Shown one piece after another: positions 62,734-64,000 of a DNA stretch of 64,000 bases (positions are counted from its first letter, which is position 1; each line of letters begins with the position of its first letter). The stretch lies in assembly GCF_004366595.1 (NCBI RefSeq), contig NZ_SORE01000031.1, positions 1 through 64,000 on the forward strand, in the 5' to 3' direction. The position numbers and the translations under genes are program-made. Source of the stretch: Paraburkholderia rhizosphaerae. GTDB taxonomy: Bacteria > Pseudomonadota > Gammaproteobacteria > Burkholderiales > Burkholderiaceae. The notes below the pieces were generated by a model, which made no database searches, was not told the origin of the DNA, and saw only the letters and a program-made list of their open reading frames with translations.

Positions 62734-64000
62734 TCAGGCCGGCAACCTGAAGGTCGAGATCGCGTCGCGCAGACCGCTCACCTGATCCTTCAGCGAATGC
62801 GCGGCCGCGGCGGCCTGTTCGACCAGCGCCGCGTTCTGTTGCGTCACCTGGTCCATCTCGCCGACCGCGCGATTCACCTGTTCGATGCCCGCGCTCTGCT
62901 CGCGTGACGCACGGCTGATCTCTTCGAGAATTTCGTTGACGCGCCGCACCGATTGCACGATCTCGCCCATCGTCGAGCCGGCGCTCGCGACGAGCGTTGC
63001 GCCCGCGTCGACACTGCCGGTCGAGGTTTCGATCAGCGCCTTGATCTCCTTGGCCGCGGTAGCCGAGCGTTGCGCGAGGCTGCGCACTTCGGCTGCGACG
63101 ACCGCGAAGCCGCGGCCCTGTTCCCCCGCGCGCGCCGCTTCGACCGCCGCATTCAGCGCGAGAATATTGGTCTGGAACGCGATGCCGTCGATCACGCCGA
63201 TGATGTCGCCGATCTGCCGCGAGCTGCTCGTGATGTCGCCCATCGTCCGTACTACGTCGTCGACCACCTGGCTGCCGCGCGATGCCACGTCGGCCGCCTG
63301 GCTCGCGAGCTGCGCGGCCTGTGCGGCGCTATCCGCGTTGTGCTTCACGTTGTTGGTCATCTGGTCCATGCTCGACGCAGTCTGCACGAGCGCGGCCGCC
63401 TGTTCCTCGGTGCGCTGCGACAGGTCGGTGTTGCCCGCGGCGATTTCCGTTGCGCCCACATCGATATTTTCAGTGCCCACACGCACCCGCGAGACGGTCG
63501 CGACGAGTCCTTGCTGCATCGAGCGCAGCGCATGCAGCAAGCTTGTATGGTCACCGTGCGCGGCCGGAACATCGCTCGCGAGGTCGCCGCCCGCCATCCG
63601 CTGCGCGGCGGCCACTGCCACTTCAAGATCGCCGCCGAGCGTGCGCCGCACACTGCGTAGTACGAGCACCATCACGACGGTCGCGAGCGCGCCGAGCGCG
63701 AACGTGATTGCGAGCCAGCGTGCGAGGTTCGCGATAAACGCACTGCGCACGTCGTCCATATACATGCCGGTCACGAGGTACCAGTCCCACGGCGCGAAGC
63801 GCAGCGAGAAGCTCGTCTTCGGCACCGGCGCTTCGCTGCCGGGCTTGGACCACAGATAGTCGACGAAGTCGCCGCCGGGCTTACGGTCGCCGGATTTCAC
63901 GATCTCGATGAACACATGCGTGCCGGCCGGGTCGACGAACTGCGCGAGATCCTTGCCGTTCAGCGCGGGCTTGATCGGATGCATCAGCATTACCGGCTTC
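62734..64000 (-). CDS. Methyl-accepting chemotaxis protein, N-terminus cut by window edge
   Basis: At least 420 residues; the reading continues past the window edge. The visible extracytoplasmic part is a single Cache (sCache_2) domain (PVMLMHPIKPALNGKDLAQF, PWDWYLVTGMYMDDV). Then one helix, a HAMP-like segment (LGGDLEVAVAAAQRMAGGDL) and the signalling domain with the hairpin tip GIAFQTNILALNAAVEAARA. No C-terminal CheR-binding pentapeptide; it ends STFRLPA. Ligand unknown, probably a small carboxylate. Confidence 0.9.
   Translation of the reverse strand, partial: KPVMLMHPIKPALNGKDLAQFVDPAGTHVFIEIVKSGDRKPGGDFVDYLWSKPGSEAPVPKTSFSLRFAPWDWYLVTGMYMDDVRSAFIANLARWLAITFALGALATVVMVLVLRSVRRTLGGDLEVAVAAAQRMAGGDLASDVPAAHGDHTSLLHALRSMQQGLVATVSRVRVGTENIDVGATEIAAGNTDLSQRTEEQAAALVQTASSMDQMTNNVKHNADSAAQAAQLASQAADVASRGSQVVDDVVRTMGDITSSSRQIGDIIGVIDGIAFQTNILALNAAVEAARAGEQGRGFAVVAAEVRSLAQRSATAAKEIKALIETSTGSVDAGATLVASAGSTMGEIVQSVRRVNEILEEISRASREQSAGIEQVNRAVGEMDQVTQQNAALVEQAAAAAHSLKDQVSGLRDAISTFRLPA

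Noticed and set aside
1..64000. CRISPR arrays, tRNA/rRNA genes, insertion sequences, prophage
   Set aside because: No regularly spaced repeats, cloverleaf sequences, transposase or phage structural proteins were recognised.

Overview
This is a GC-rich, gene-dense betaproteobacterial chromosome segment, most likely from Burkholderia, Paraburkholderia or Caballeronia. The pointers are a Burkholderiales-type general porin, an H-NS-family protein with a lysine/alanine-rich tail, and the overall codon bias. No tRNA, rRNA, CRISPR array or insertion sequence was recognised. All calls come from reading the sequence; no database search was run.

Layout. Positions 1-2.6 kb hold the 3' end of a frameshifted GH19 (chitinase/lysozyme-like) protein of the kind deployed by type VI secretion, a secreted candidate immunity protein that overlaps it, and an unknown gene. 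From 2.6 to 6.6 kb there is a YdjM-like membrane protein coupled to a lipoprotein, a porin, a HIT protein and a secreted hypothetical; a possible small-RNA locus with tandem terminators lies upstream of the porin. From 6.8 to 10.2 kb four genes form a tight operon: CDP-alcohol phosphatidyltransferase, Fe(II)/2-oxoglutarate oxygenase, HpnL-like membrane protein and LicC-like nucleotidyltransferase. This looks like a lipid or polysaccharide head-group pathway. From 10.3 to 21.5 kb an MFS transporter is followed by a full ectoine/hydroxyectoine catabolic cluster (EnuR-like regulator, eutB, eutC, doeA, doeB, doeX, doeC, doeD). From 21.6 to 32 kb come gamma-glutamyltransferase, a glyoxalase-fold protein, PPK2, a PiT phosphate transporter, a MASE2-GGDEF cyclase and two DedA fusion proteins. 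An H-NS-like protein and an IMPACT/YigZ protein follow.

The most unusual region is 33.7-54.0 kb. Six small genes encode peptides with a shared leader of pattern DLSxxxxLDRxAMxAVxGG, i.e. a double-glycine leader, followed by 34-69 residue cores. They surround a dedicated export and regulation locus: NodT/TolC-type outer-membrane lipoprotein, HlyD-type adaptor, parvulin-type prolyl isomerase, an ABC exporter with two cyclic-nucleotide-binding domains and an intact C39 leader peptidase, and a sigma54 activator. Four of the peptide genes have GG-N10-GC (-24/-12) sigma54 promoter sequences in front. The same locus carries a Ser/Thr kinase, a double-FHA membrane protein, a PP2C phosphatase translationally coupled to one peptide gene, and a caspase-like/formylglycine-enzyme-like fusion. 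I read this as a sigma54-switched, phosphorylation-associated peptide secretion system. The peptide family and its combination with this signalling set look previously undescribed, but novelty cannot be tested here.

Positions 54.5-59.7 kb hold an LRAT-domain protein and two tandem paralogues whose C-termini resemble the CNF1/BLF1 deamidase domain. One keeps the Cys-His pair with CNF1 spacing; the other has Ser in place of Cys. The window ends with an FtsI-type penicillin-binding protein, aquaporin Z and a chemotaxis receptor cut by the window edge.
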